From assembly GCA_017626145.1 (NCBI GenBank), contig JAGAJK010000024.1, positions 1 to 64,000 on the forward strand: DNA of 64,000 bases, in the 5' to 3' direction. The notes under the pieces were generated by a model. The model worked only from the letters and a program-made list of their open reading frames with translations. It did not search any database and had not been told where the DNA came from. This DNA is from Clostridia bacterium. Its GTDB lineage: Bacteria > Bacillota > Clostridia > RGIG6154. Below are positions 52,201 through 59,965 of this stretch, one piece after another. The stretch's first letter is position 1. The number at the start of each line of letters is the position of its first letter. Position numbers and translations under genes: made by a program.

Positions 52201-53380
52201 CTTCTGCATCAAAAGGAATTATTTTTTCGGAAGTATATTCTATTTCAATTCCGTTTGATGTATCAACCGTAAAATCGGTAAAATCGATGCCGTCAGCCTT
52301 TATTGCCACATCTGCACCGATGATTTTTCTGTCAAATTCAAAATAAAGGTTTTCAAGAGGATTGTAACCATCACATGCATTGGTTTTAGTAACAGTTGCA
52401 GACTGAAGCGGTAATGAAAAGTTAAAGCTTTTTTCAGAATCAAGAGTTGTTCCTGCAACACTTGTTGCCTCTGTTATTTTAAGTGTGTAACTTTCTCCGT
52501 AATTTAAGCTGTTGTAAGCAATTTCGGCAAATCTGCCGTTTACATTTGCTACACAGTCACTGATTTTAGTTTTGTTTTGCCAGATACTCGCCTTTACACT
52601 TTTTAAAGGTGCGTTAAATTCAACCAAGGTTGTCCCGCTGTTAAAATAAAAATCGTCAAGATAATCCGTAAGTGTCGTAACATAAGAGGGAATTGCAAAG
52701 ATTTCAATATTATCAATGTTAACTGCTTCGCCTTTGGTTACGTTAAAGCCTAAAGTGTCAACCTTGTTGCCCGTAGAGTTGCCATAGAAGGGCAGATTGC
52801 TTTTAGTGGTATTATTGGATGTATATGAAAGCACTCTGTTTTCAAAATCAAAAACGTAAATAATTTTGTCCTTATAATCTTTTGGTACCTTTATTGTGCC
52901 TGCACCGTTGTTGTTTGGTCTCGGATTGCTGAAATCTGTATTATTCCCCCTTAAAAAGAACATTGAAAGATATGTTCCGTCACTTCCTGAAACGGAATGG
53001 AAGCTGTAATTATCTACCGCCCCTTTTGCCGTTACCTGCTGGTCAAACATAACAACAAGCTTTGTATTTGGATATTTTTCCAGACTGTATTCGTTAAACT
53101 TAAATGTAAAACTACGATTTGCATAATAAGGCATTTCTGCCTCTGTATATCCCGTTATACTGAATGCGTGAGAATTATTTACATAATCAATACAATAATT
53201 TTTTACCGCAAAATTAGTAGTTGCGGTTGAGATTCTCCCGTTCTCTTTAAAATAGTCACCAACTCCGCCTGCAGTATACTCAAAATCCCACTCTCCAAGT
53301 ACAATTCTGTCCTCCGCAAAAGCAAACATTGGCAAAGAAATTATAAAAATAACCGCCAAAATAAAAACTATCTTTTTCAT
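49247..53380 (-). CDS. Large secreted multidomain protein, putative polysaccharide lyase-like
   Basis: 1377 residues. Signal peptide ends at FAFAEDR. Residues 30-240 look like a LamG-type jelly roll and 250-440 like Ig-type domains. Residues 660-1010 form an (alpha/alpha)-toroid-like helical part (EGYGCDGQYHNLCQLLLYVTY, TTNQWFFTVAAVDSVARM). The next 220 residues are a beta-sandwich starting near GIWDKNGIIAVKHKGIYFNV. The last 90 resemble a small C-terminal domain common in clostridial secreted proteins (KVFIWKSLDSMVPY). Toroid plus sandwich is the plan of PL8 and heparinase-like lyases, but I cannot identify the catalytic set or family. ATG 53380 is chosen over TTG 53386 because GGGGGT spacing fits. 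Confidence 0.75.
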   Translation of the reverse strand: MKKIVFILAVIFIISLPMFAFAEDRIVLGEWDFEYTAGGVGDYFKENGRISTATTNFAVKNYCIDYVNNSHAFSITGYTEAEMPYYANRSFTFKFNEYSLEKYPNTKLVVMFDQQVTAKGAVDNYSFHSVSGSDGTYLSMFFLRGNNTDFSNPRPNNNGAGTIKVPKDYKDKIIYVFDFENRVLSYTSNNTTKSNLPFYGNSTGNKVDTLGFNVTKGEAVNIDNIEIFAIPSYVTTLTDYLDDFYFNSGTTLVEFNAPLKSVKASIWQNKTKISDCVANVNGRFAEIAYNSLNYGESYTLKITEATSVAGTTLDSEKSFNFSLPLQSATVTKTNACDGYNPLENLYFEFDRKIIGADVAIKADGIDFTDFTVDTSNGIEIEYTSEKIIPFDAEVNVEILVTEQNGRQTLHTYSFKTKSPAEVFDVFQQSKNISQAGMGGFSIIASFDGDTPGWVYFERDTIDKKEEDDLPFEPATFVKVIDPDGNTYFVSDITKCKNGKSGFAVKIDSAKSGIWQFQIAASRNDDIIGIGVENAAVWGVRGESVLGITENTLKEGYIYVPEKSDRLIAGSSVATDMFTLTDESGNVYNPTGKNYTFGKNVIELEEIGGETTYKVNIADGFYGGFSIDRVPSLITPTKEMAYALKGGWIDTEGVLCQGTIQQSARLEALRILETKNLDVSLTRPSLPSVINYPMAEAQLFSPYGLITPLGHQMQRQILDPESPYLGNIFDDGAIPAQSWEGGYFTPGGNDSVFGNVVSLNAQLNYFYNNEALANRAALMILGAIAQMSEDSYIREGDNALNYPTTHGNFYFHWVSEGYEGIRHLLDEETKRVIDNGLEALADKQGTFRGMNTTNQWFFTVAAVDSVARMTNESRHHDLFKNHINALYTNDIYKKRLGQATSGYFVEGYGCDGQYHNLCQLLLYVTYRNYRDWQGADKVTVKQLDEIVGKNVEFNSLFWMPQPTTEKYPSTNCFTSRTETGNAITTHTNYEIVTDLFPLAKRRLETSNMPASGLGAAGTFSCLVTNDEWAMRVINKYYPLYQNHTKNYNSHGSIALYNAFKNQYTAQSTPLPCEQESGIWDKNGIIAVKHKGIYFNVFYTFEDETELPAMSFMGGGMTNVWSKGTGTVVASRKPVNYSSGVTQESQIQSSCIYGTDSSGKFFASGKEMATLKWIEKDKIFEISGTLPDRNITVVFRYQLTDKGVRVTAKASGDVSDDLWVNIPLVLHEPSATVTYEKGKISENYFNNSVVFSTENETALFENGSMRNFRVKLQNGAAVIDITQNSSAKVIIEDMYVTGNEVSVFFKSQTGKTEPVTVIVASYKSDGTLVDVAFNDYDADFYESSFAFETVDNKEAAYVKVFIWKSLDSMVPYVSEKYEL

Positions 53381-53410
53381 ATCCAACCCCCATTTTTTCT
53401 TATTGACTAT

Positions 53411-53439
53411 ATTTTAATACAATATTCAAAAAATTGCAA
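53411..53439 (-). promoter_or_regulatory. Promoter of the large secreted protein gene
   Basis: Minus-strand TTGCAA (53439-53434), 17 bp, TAAAAT (53416-53411). It lies downstream of the small-RNA terminator, so the gene has its own start. Confidence 0.6.
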
Positions 53440-53440
53440 C

Positions 53441-53586
53441 AAAAAAAGAGCCACGGTGGGGCCGTGACTCCAACAAGTGCCGAAAAGGTTTTAAAAAAAG
53501 GATTTTAAGAGTTTATTTTTTATTTTAAATTAGCCGGCACTCATATCGGTTTGGGTATAAGGGGAAGAAACCAAAACCGATAACCA
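53441..53586 (-). ncRNA. Candidate small RNA with own promoter and terminator
   Basis: About 146 nt on the minus strand. Promoter TTGAAA-17-TAGAAT puts the start near 53586. A 5' hairpin follows (ATCGGTTT at about 53581-53574 with AAACCGAT near 53546-53553). A long-range pairing GTGCCG/CGGCAC joins 53540-53535 with 53482-53477. It ends in a terminator: GAGTCACGG (53470-53462) with CCGTGGCTC (53456-53448), then seven T. No ORF or ribosome site inside. It does not match a riboswitch or small-RNA family I can recall. It lies between divergent genes for a secreted enzyme and an AraC regulator. Confidence 0.65.
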
Positions 53587-53591
53587 AGTAT

Positions 53592-53620
53592 ATTCTAAGT
53601 TATTTTTGTCGAAATTTCAA
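53592..53620 (-). promoter_or_regulatory. Promoter of the candidate small RNA
   Basis: Minus-strand TTGAAA (53620-53615), 17 bp, TAGAAT (53597-53592). Confidence 0.7.
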
Positions 53621-53683
53621 TAAACAAATGTCTTATCTTTTTGCACTATTGTACGAACTTTTTAAAAAACGGACATTGTTTTA

Positions 53684-53712
53684 TTGACAAAATAAAATTT
53701 TTAATATAATAT
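53684..53712 (+). promoter_or_regulatory. Promoter of the third AraC gene
   Basis: TTGACA (53684-53689) with TAATAT after 17 bp; a TATAAT word overlaps at 15 bp. Confidence 0.65.
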
Positions 53713-53742
53713 GAAATCAGCAAATATTAAGGGGTGATTGTT

Positions 53743-54588
53743 GTGTTTTATGAATTTCATGACCTTGCTCACGCAAAGATTCCCGTGATTCTTCATTTTG
53801 ATGAAGTGCAAAACTGTGAAAGAAATTATACTTTTTTCAAGTACGGGAAAATAACTCATAAAAAAACCACCAAAGAAACTTATGTTAACTGGCACGAAAA
53901 CATAGAATTTTTCTATGTTACAAAGGGCAGTGGGACATTGTTTTTAAACGGTTTTGAGCACGCAATTACCGAAAACAATATATACTCCGTAAACTCCAAT
54001 GAGCTTCATAATATCTCTTCAAAAACAGGAATTTCCTATTACTGTCTTATTCTCGACAACTCCTTTTGCACATTTTTAGGAGCTAACATGGAGAAATACA
54101 CCTTTCCTACATGTATAAACGATGAAACCTCTATAAAGCTTTTTAAAAACATTACTGATGCATTTCTGGTAAGAGGAACCTTTCGTGAAATTTCCATCAA
54201 ATCGGCAGCCTCTGCTTTTATATGCCATATTACAAAGAATTTTTCAAAACCCACAATGGTAACAAAGGAATATATTGCAACCCAGAGTGTCCGTGATGCG
54301 ATTAAATACATTAAAGAAAATGCCACAACAGATTTAAGTGTGGAAAATATCTGCCATATAAGCGGATATTCAAAAAGCCATTTTTCATACCTTTTCAAAC
54401 AGGCAACGGGAATGACTATAGTGGACTGTATAAAATTAACACGCTGTCAGATTGCCCGTGAACTGCTCCGCAATTCCAACCTGAAAATCCACGAGGTTGC
54501 GGAGAAAAGCGGATTCTCGGGAGTTTCGTACTTTACGAGAACCTATAAAAAGCTTACAGGGCATCTGCCATCGGAAGAGAACAGTTAA
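53743..54588 (+). CDS. AraC family transcriptional regulator
   Basis: 281 residues from GTG 53743, with AAGGGGTGAT before it; another GTG at 53734 lies inside that site. The cupin sensor has NWHENIEFFYVTKGSGTLFL. The two helix-turn-helix motifs are ICHISGYSKSHFSYLFKQATG and VAEKSGFSGVSYFTRTYKKLTG. It is divergent from the large secreted enzyme and the candidate small RNA, which it may control. A partial, decayed copy of its C-terminal part follows directly downstream. Confidence 0.9.
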   Translation: MFYEFHDLAHAKIPVILHFDEVQNCERNYTFFKYGKITHKKTTKETYVNWHENIEFFYVTKGSGTLFLNGFEHAITENNIYSVNSNELHNISSKTGISYYCLILDNSFCTFLGANMEKYTFPTCINDETSIKLFKNITDAFLVRGTFREISIKSAASAFICHITKNFSKPTMVTKEYIATQSVRDAIKYIKENATTDLSVENICHISGYSKSHFSYLFKQATGMTIVDCIKLTRCQIARELLRNSNLKIHEVAEKSGFSGVSYFTRTYKKLTGHLPSEENS

Positions 54589-54598
54589 ATAATATAAA

Positions 54599-54648
54599 AA
54601 ACGTACCTCAATTAAGTGAAAATTCACTTGTCGAGGTGCGTTTATTTT
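54599..54648 (+). terminator. Terminator after the third AraC gene
   Basis: Outer stem AAACGTACCTC with GAGGTGCGTTT (one wobble), inner stem AAGTGAA/TTCACTT, then T-rich sequence. Confidence 0.8.
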
Positions 54649-54723
54649 AACTATTGTCTTTTTTTTAATTGTATTTTTAAGTTTCCGGGGTATTATAAAC
54701 TTATATTTGCAGACAGAAATGCC

Positions 54724-54930
54724 ATGGAAAATTTTCAAAAAAATGCAAAGCTAATGAGTATTATTGATTTTATTAATTTAACACGCTGCAAGCTGGCTAA
54801 GGATATGCCGAGAAGCAGTAACCTGAAAATAAACGAAATCGCCTTAAAATCAGGGTTTTCAAGCATTTCGTATTTTACAAGAACATACAAAAAGGTTATG
54901 GGCTATACTCCTTCAAAGGAAAAACAGTAA
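54724..54930 (+). pseudogene. Decayed partial copy of the adjacent AraC gene
   Basis: The last 65 or so residues of this frame align with the end of the intact AraC protein: IIDFINLTRCKLAKDMPRSS matches IVDCIKLTRCQIARELLRNS, and SGFSSISYFTRTYKKVMGYT matches SGFSGVSYFTRTYKKLTGHL. The sensor domain and first helix-turn-helix are missing. Upstream the frame has no protein-like sequence and no good ribosome site. It is best read as a remnant of a tandem duplication; a short stand-alone DNA-binding peptide is possible but less likely. Confidence 0.75.
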
Positions 54931-54956
54931 TCAATAAAAATTATTTCACATTTTTG

Positions 54957-54985
54957 TTGAAAATAGTTTAATTTTGGTGTATAAT
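54957..54985 (+). promoter_or_regulatory. Promoter of the pgsA-hydG-hydF unit
   Basis: TTGAAA (54957-54962), 17 bp, TATAAT (54980-54985). Confidence 0.75.
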
Positions 54986-55024
54986 ATAATGATAGATAAA
55001 TTTAATCACAAAAGAGGATATAGT

Positions 55025-55639
55025 ATGCCAAAATTAAAAATTGCCAGAAGTGAGTGGTACGCAATACCTAATATATTAGGGTATATCAGAATTCTGCTTA
55101 TACCCTTATTTGTGTGGAAATATCTTAGCGCACAGACAAATCTTGATTACTATATTGCCGCAGGAATCATCGTTCTTTCAAGCCTTACCGATATGCTTGA
55201 CGGCAAAATAGCAAGAAAATTCAATCAGATTACCGATCTGGGCAAAATACTTGACCCCATTGCAGACAAGCTGACGCTTTGCGCCATACTGATTTGCTTT
55301 TCTCTTAAATTTGACGCAATTTTTCAGATGCTTCTGCTCTTATTCCTGGTTAAGGAAATCACAATGGGTCTGCTTACCATTCTGCTCTTTAAAAAGCACG
55401 GTAAAAAATTAAACGGTGCAAAATGGTTTGGCAAATTTGCAACTGCAGTAACGGATGTTCTTATTGTTATTCTGCTTCTGTTTCCACAGTCAATGCAACA
55501 CGATATTTACAGCCGTTATATGATTTACACTATGATTTTTATAATCGGTTGCGTAATGCTTTTTGCATTTATTATGTACACAAAGGTGTTACTTGGTATG
55601 CTTTTTGATGCAATCAGAAACAACAAAAAAAATCGCTGA
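55025..55639 (+). CDS. CDP-alcohol phosphatidyltransferase (PgsA-like)
   Basis: 204 residues from ATG 55025, preceded by AGAGGATA. The family motif DG-x2-AR-x8-G-x3-D-x3-D is complete in the stretch from DMLDGKIARKF to GKILDPIADK. About five membrane helices. It probably makes phosphatidylglycerol phosphate from CDP-diacylglycerol and glycerol 3-phosphate, though cardiolipin or other head groups are possible. First gene of a unit with hydG and hydF (15 bp to hydG), an unexpected pairing. Confidence 0.85.
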   Translation: MPKLKIARSEWYAIPNILGYIRILLIPLFVWKYLSAQTNLDYYIAAGIIVLSSLTDMLDGKIARKFNQITDLGKILDPIADKLTLCAILICFSLKFDAIFQMLLLLFLVKEITMGLLTILLFKKHGKKLNGAKWFGKFATAVTDVLIVILLLFPQSMQHDIYSRYMIYTMIFIIGCVMLFAFIMYTKVLLGMLFDAIRNNKKNR

Positions 55640-55654
55640 AGGAAGGAATAAGTC

Positions 55655-57070
55655 GTGTATAACCCAAAATCACTCAAAGCAGAAGAATTCATCAACCATG
55701 ACGAAATTCTCCAAACCCTTGAGTATGCTGAAAAGAACAAGGATAATCTTGAGCTTGTGCACAGCATTATAGAAAAAGCAAAGGAAAGAAAGGGTCTTAC
55801 TCACAGAGAAGCATCTGTGCTTTTAGCCTGTGAGGATAAGTCCTGCACAGAAGAAATTTACAACCTCGCTGAACAGATAAAGAAGGATTTTTACGGTAAC
55901 AGAATTGTTATGTTCGCCCCCCTTTATCTTTCAAACTACTGTGTTAACGGCTGTGTTTACTGCCCTTACCACTTAAAAAACAAAACAATCCCAAGAAAGA
56001 AATTAACTCAGGAAGAGGTAAAGGCTGAAGTTATCGCACTTCAGGATATGGGGCATAAAAGACTTGCCATTGAAGCAGGTGAAGACCCGGTTAACAATCC
56101 TATCGAATACATTTTAGAATGTATCAACACTATTTACTCAATCAAGCACAAAAACGGTGAGATCCGCAGAGTAAACGTAAACATTGCGGCAACAACCGTT
56201 GAAAATTACAGAAAATTAAAGGAAGCAGGAATAGGAACATATATCCTTTTCCAGGAAACCTATCACAAGGAAAGCTACGAAGCACTTCATCCTACAGGTC
56301 CCAAGCACGATTATGCGTACCATACCGAAGCTATGGACAGAGCTATGGAGGGCGGTATTGACGACGTAGGTCTTGGTGTTTTGTTCGGTCTTGAGCTTTA
56401 TAAATACGAATTTGCAGGTCTTCTGATGCACGCAGAGCATTTGGAAGCAGTTCACGGCGTAGGTCCTCATACCATAAGTGTTCCACGCTTAAAGCGTGCC
56501 GACGATATTAATCCCGATGACTTTGACAACGGAATAAGTGATGAAATTTTTGCTAAGCTTTGTGCTCTTATCAGAATTTCTGTTCCTTACACAGGTATGA
56601 TTATTTCAACCCGTGAAAGCCAGCAGGTAAGAGAAAAGGTTATCCGTCTCGGCGTTTCACAGATAAGCGGCGCTTCAAGAACCTCGGTAGGCGGCTACGC
56701 ACAGGAAGAAAGACCTACAGACACCGAGCAGTTTGACGTATCGGATCAGAGAACTCTTGACGAGGTTGTTAAATGGCTTATGGAATCGGGTTATATCCCC
56801 TCTTTCTGTACAGCCTGCTACCGTGAAGGCAGAACAGGCGACAGATTTATGACACTTCTTAAAAACGGTCAGATTTTAAACTGCTGTCACCCTAATGCAC
56901 TTATGACCTTAAAGGAATTCTTAATGGATTACGCAAGCGAGGAAACCAAAGAAATCGGTGAAAAGATGCTTGCTGAGGAGCTAAACAGAATTCCAAACGA
57001 AAAGGTAAGAGAAATCTGCAGAGAAAACCTTGAAAAGATAGCAAACGGAATAAGAGATTTCAGATTTTAG
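55655..57070 (+). CDS. hydG: [FeFe]-hydrogenase maturase HydG (radical SAM tyrosine lyase)
   Basis: 471 residues, GTG start at 55655 (GGAAGGA upstream). Radical SAM cluster motif C96-x3-C100-x2-C103 (YCVNGCVYCPY). The HydG-specific C-terminal motif CX2CX22C (C385, C388, C411) separates it from the thiamine enzyme ThiH. It splits tyrosine to make the CO and cyanide ligands of the H-cluster. Followed 11 bp later by hydF. HydE and a hydrogenase gene are not in the window. Confidence 0.96.
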   Translation: MYNPKSLKAEEFINHDEILQTLEYAEKNKDNLELVHSIIEKAKERKGLTHREASVLLACEDKSCTEEIYNLAEQIKKDFYGNRIVMFAPLYLSNYCVNGCVYCPYHLKNKTIPRKKLTQEEVKAEVIALQDMGHKRLAIEAGEDPVNNPIEYILECINTIYSIKHKNGEIRRVNVNIAATTVENYRKLKEAGIGTYILFQETYHKESYEALHPTGPKHDYAYHTEAMDRAMEGGIDDVGLGVLFGLELYKYEFAGLLMHAEHLEAVHGVGPHTISVPRLKRADDINPDDFDNGISDEIFAKLCALIRISVPYTGMIISTRESQQVREKVIRLGVSQISGASRTSVGGYAQEERPTDTEQFDVSDQRTLDEVVKWLMESGYIPSFCTACYREGRTGDRFMTLLKNGQILNCCHPNALMTLKEFLMDYASEETKEIGEKMLAEELNRIPNEKVREICRENLEKIANGIRDFRF

Positions 57071-57081
57071 GAGTCAGTCTT

Positions 57082-58278
57082 ATGGAACTTAACAAAACTC
57101 CTGCCTCAGGCAGAATCAATATAAGCTTTTTCGGAAAAACAAATGCAGGTAAATCCAGCCTTGTAAATGCATTTACAGGGCAGGATTTTGCTATTGTTTC
57201 GGACGTAAAAGGAACTACAACAGACCCAAATGTGAAAGCTATGGAGCTTTTACCGTTAGGGCCTGTTTTAATTTGCGATACTCCCGGCTATGACGATTTT
57301 TCGGTTTTAGGAGAAAAGAGAATAGCAAAAACAAAGCAGGTTTTAAGGAAAACCGATATTGCAATTTTGGTTACAGAAAGCTTAAGCGATGAGGATAAAG
57401 CATTTATAAAGCTGTTTAAGGAAAACGACATTCCCTTTATTGTTGCTTATTCAAAATCGGATATTTTAAAAGAAAAACAAGCTTTAAAGGAAAACGAAAT
57501 TTATGTAAGCTCAAAAACGGGCGAAAATATTAATACTCTTAAGGAAATGGTTGCAAAATGTGTAAAGACCGACAACCTTGAAATAAATCTTGTGGGTGAT
57601 TTTGCAGAAAAAGAGGATTTGTTTGTTTTAGTTACCCCCATTGACGAAGCCGCCCCAAAAGGAAGACTTATCTTGCCTCAGCAACAGACAATCCGTGATA
57701 TTCTTGACCATAACGCAGTATGCCTGGTTACAAAGGAAACTCAACTTGAACACACCTTAAAAAACTTAGGCGTAAAGCCTAAAGCCGTTATAACCGACAG
57801 TCAGGCTTTCGGCAAGGTAGCCCCCATTGTGCCAAAGGATATTAACCTTACATCATTTTCAATTTTAATGGCAAAATACAAGGGCTTTCTGGAAACTGCA
57901 GTTAAAGGTATAAGTGTAATAGATACATTAAATGACGGCGACAAAATTTTAATTTCAGAGGGATGTACGCATCACCGTCAATGCGGTGATATAGGAAGTG
58001 TTAAAATTCCTGCCCTGCTGAAAAAATACACAGGTAAAAGCTTTGAAATTGTCCTTTCGTCAGGAAGTGAATTCCCCGAGGATTTAACCCCATACAAATT
58101 AATAATTCATTGTGGCGGATGTATGCTGAATAACCGTGAGATGAAATTCCGTATGAACAGTGCGATAAAACAGAATGTACCATTTACAAATTACGGAATT
58201 GCACTTAGCTATATGAACGGAATTTTAAAACGAAGTCTTTCGGTTTTTCCTGATATACAAAAACTTATAGAGGAGTAA
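57082..58278 (+). CDS. hydF: [FeFe]-hydrogenase maturation GTPase HydF
   Basis: 398 residues. The GTPase domain has Walker A GKTNAGKS (18-25), DTPGYDD and the late G-motif AYSKSD. The C-terminal cluster-binding pattern CxH-x46-HCxxC is seen (C295, H297; H344, C345, C348). HydF is the scaffold that delivers the diiron subcluster to the hydrogenase. AGGAG precedes ATG 57082. Only 4 bp separate it from the next gene, a glycosidase-like protein, so they may share a transcript. Confidence 0.96.
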   Translation: MELNKTPASGRINISFFGKTNAGKSSLVNAFTGQDFAIVSDVKGTTTDPNVKAMELLPLGPVLICDTPGYDDFSVLGEKRIAKTKQVLRKTDIAILVTESLSDEDKAFIKLFKENDIPFIVAYSKSDILKEKQALKENEIYVSSKTGENINTLKEMVAKCVKTDNLEINLVGDFAEKEDLFVLVTPIDEAAPKGRLILPQQQTIRDILDHNAVCLVTKETQLEHTLKNLGVKPKAVITDSQAFGKVAPIVPKDINLTSFSILMAKYKGFLETAVKGISVIDTLNDGDKILISEGCTHHRQCGDIGSVKIPALLKKYTGKSFEIVLSSGSEFPEDLTPYKLIIHCGGCMLNNREMKFRMNSAIKQNVPFTNYGIALSYMNGILKRSLSVFPDIQKLIEE

Positions 58279-58282
58279 ACAT

Positions 58283-59953
58283 ATGAAGTATTCACTTATT
58301 TTAAATACACCAAATGAAAATATTTTAACCGATATTAAACCTTTTGAAAAAAGTATAAATGCAAAGTACGGCAATTTCAGCATCTCAATGGAAACCAAAG
58401 CGGTTGATTACTGCACCGTTTCAACCTTTACCGTTACAGGCGAAGGAGAGGCATATTTATCTGTTGAAGGGAAATATTATGAAGGTGTTTGCTGCACCTT
58501 TTCGGGTGAAAAGACTAAAAAAGGCGTTTACAGACAAAGCCCCCATAATGTACAACAATGGAAAATAAACACCTCAAAGGAAGCTGTTCCCATGGCAGGC
58601 GTTTTAAAGGATGGCGAATATGAAATTATAATGAGCGACAATCCTGCAATGTCGGACAACTATACCACTCAGATAACAGACCCTGAAAACAAAAAGATCT
58701 GCGTTTGTTCGGGTGACAACGGCGAGGTTTACGAGGGTGAGCTTACCTTTGATAAGTATTACCACAAAATCACAAAGGAAAAGCCCCACGTTTTTACAGT
58801 TGTTTTGTTCAGGTCAGATGCAAAGGACCTTAACTCTATGCGCAAGGATGTTTTTTATGCCATTGACAAGGTTTTCGGCGAAGACGGTAACAAGTTTCAC
58901 GCAATCTGCTTTTCAAGTAATTATATGCATTACCGCAGAAATGAAATGGGTGTAAGCGATTACTGGATTATTCCGGGAATTGAATACTGCAACACACAGT
59001 ACCCGAGAGACGCTTTCTGGCAGAGTATGATACTCCCTCCTGAAATGGCACATCAATGCTATAACGGACTTTACAAGGGAAGATGCAACTATGCAGAAAA
59101 TGCCTGCATTTTCATATTCTGGTCATACCGTAATTTTATAAACGGATATCCCTACGACAAAGAGCGTCTTTACGATTCTCTTGATTATATTAAAGACCAC
59201 GTTAAGGACAACTGCTACATAACAGGCGAATCAAAAACACTCGCATTTCGAAGCTGGTACGATATATGTTCCTTTGAAAACGATGACTGTCTTACATATA
59301 ATCAGGGCTTTTTCGTGCTTGCTTTAATGGCACTTGACAAAATGGAAATAGAGCATCCTTACGATACAGAAAAAGCCATAGAAGAATATAATAATTTATT
59401 TCTTGAAAAAGAGGGCTACTATCCGATGAGCCGTAAAAAGCCTTTTATGATTACCCTTGACCCAACAATCGGAGATTTGCTTGCGTACATTTATTTTGAC
59501 CGTAAAATTTTAAACAGCGAAAATGTTAAACGCCATTATAAAACAAGCTTTAATGCGGCAAGAACCGATTTAGGCTGTAAGGTAACCTGTCGTCCCGACG
59601 GAAGTTTTTGTACTTTGGAGGATTACTCTGCATACGGAAAAGTCAATGACGAGCTTGCAACTCACACTCCCGGTTACTATTCCTGGGGTGGTTCGTACTA
59701 TATTTACGAAATGCTTTTCCATATGGACGCCTATATTCACGGAGCTGAAAACGCCGAGGAAAACTTAATATGGAGAAGCGGTATTGATTTTAAATTAGGC
59801 GGGACTTATTTTGAACACATAAATACCGTAACAGGTGATGCAAACAAAGCAAATCAGGGATGGAACGCCTGCATTTACGCTCTCTGGCAGATGCTTATAG
59901 ACAAAGGCGTTGCAAACGACAGATTTTTCAGAGAAATGGATAAAATACTTTAA
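58283..59953 (+). CDS. Six-hairpin glycosidase-like protein of unknown family
   Basis: 556 residues without a signal peptide. The first 190 look like a beta-sandwich (TVSTFTVTGEGEAYLSVEGK). The rest is an (alpha/alpha)6-barrel-like helical region rich in aromatic and acidic residues (GIEYCNTQYPRDAFWQSMIL, SYYIYEMLFHMDAY, NQGWNACIYALWQMLIDKG). The layout recalls trehalase-like or rhamnosidase-like glycosidases, but I do not recognise the family. It directly precedes a GH78 rhamnosidase gene (12 bp), suggesting joint use on a rhamnose-containing glycan. Starts 4 bp after hydF. Confidence 0.7.
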   Translation: MKYSLILNTPNENILTDIKPFEKSINAKYGNFSISMETKAVDYCTVSTFTVTGEGEAYLSVEGKYYEGVCCTFSGEKTKKGVYRQSPHNVQQWKINTSKEAVPMAGVLKDGEYEIIMSDNPAMSDNYTTQITDPENKKICVCSGDNGEVYEGELTFDKYYHKITKEKPHVFTVVLFRSDAKDLNSMRKDVFYAIDKVFGEDGNKFHAICFSSNYMHYRRNEMGVSDYWIIPGIEYCNTQYPRDAFWQSMILPPEMAHQCYNGLYKGRCNYAENACIFIFWSYRNFINGYPYDKERLYDSLDYIKDHVKDNCYITGESKTLAFRSWYDICSFENDDCLTYNQGFFVLALMALDKMEIEHPYDTEKAIEEYNNLFLEKEGYYPMSRKKPFMITLDPTIGDLLAYIYFDRKILNSENVKRHYKTSFNAARTDLGCKVTCRPDGSFCTLEDYSAYGKVNDELATHTPGYYSWGGSYYIYEMLFHMDAYIHGAENAEENLIWRSGIDFKLGGTYFEHINTVTGDANKANQGWNACIYALWQMLIDKGVANDRFFREMDKIL

Positions 59954-59965
59954 AGGGTGAATGAT

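Noticed and set aside
53441-53586. Known riboswitch or 6S/SRP RNA
   Set aside because: It lacks the conserved SRP GGAA apex and long 6S-type hairpin, and I see no known aptamer core, so it is listed only as a candidate small RNA.
55655-57070. Thiamine tyrosine lyase ThiH
   Set aside because: The C-terminal CX2CX22C motif and adjacent hydF identify HydG.
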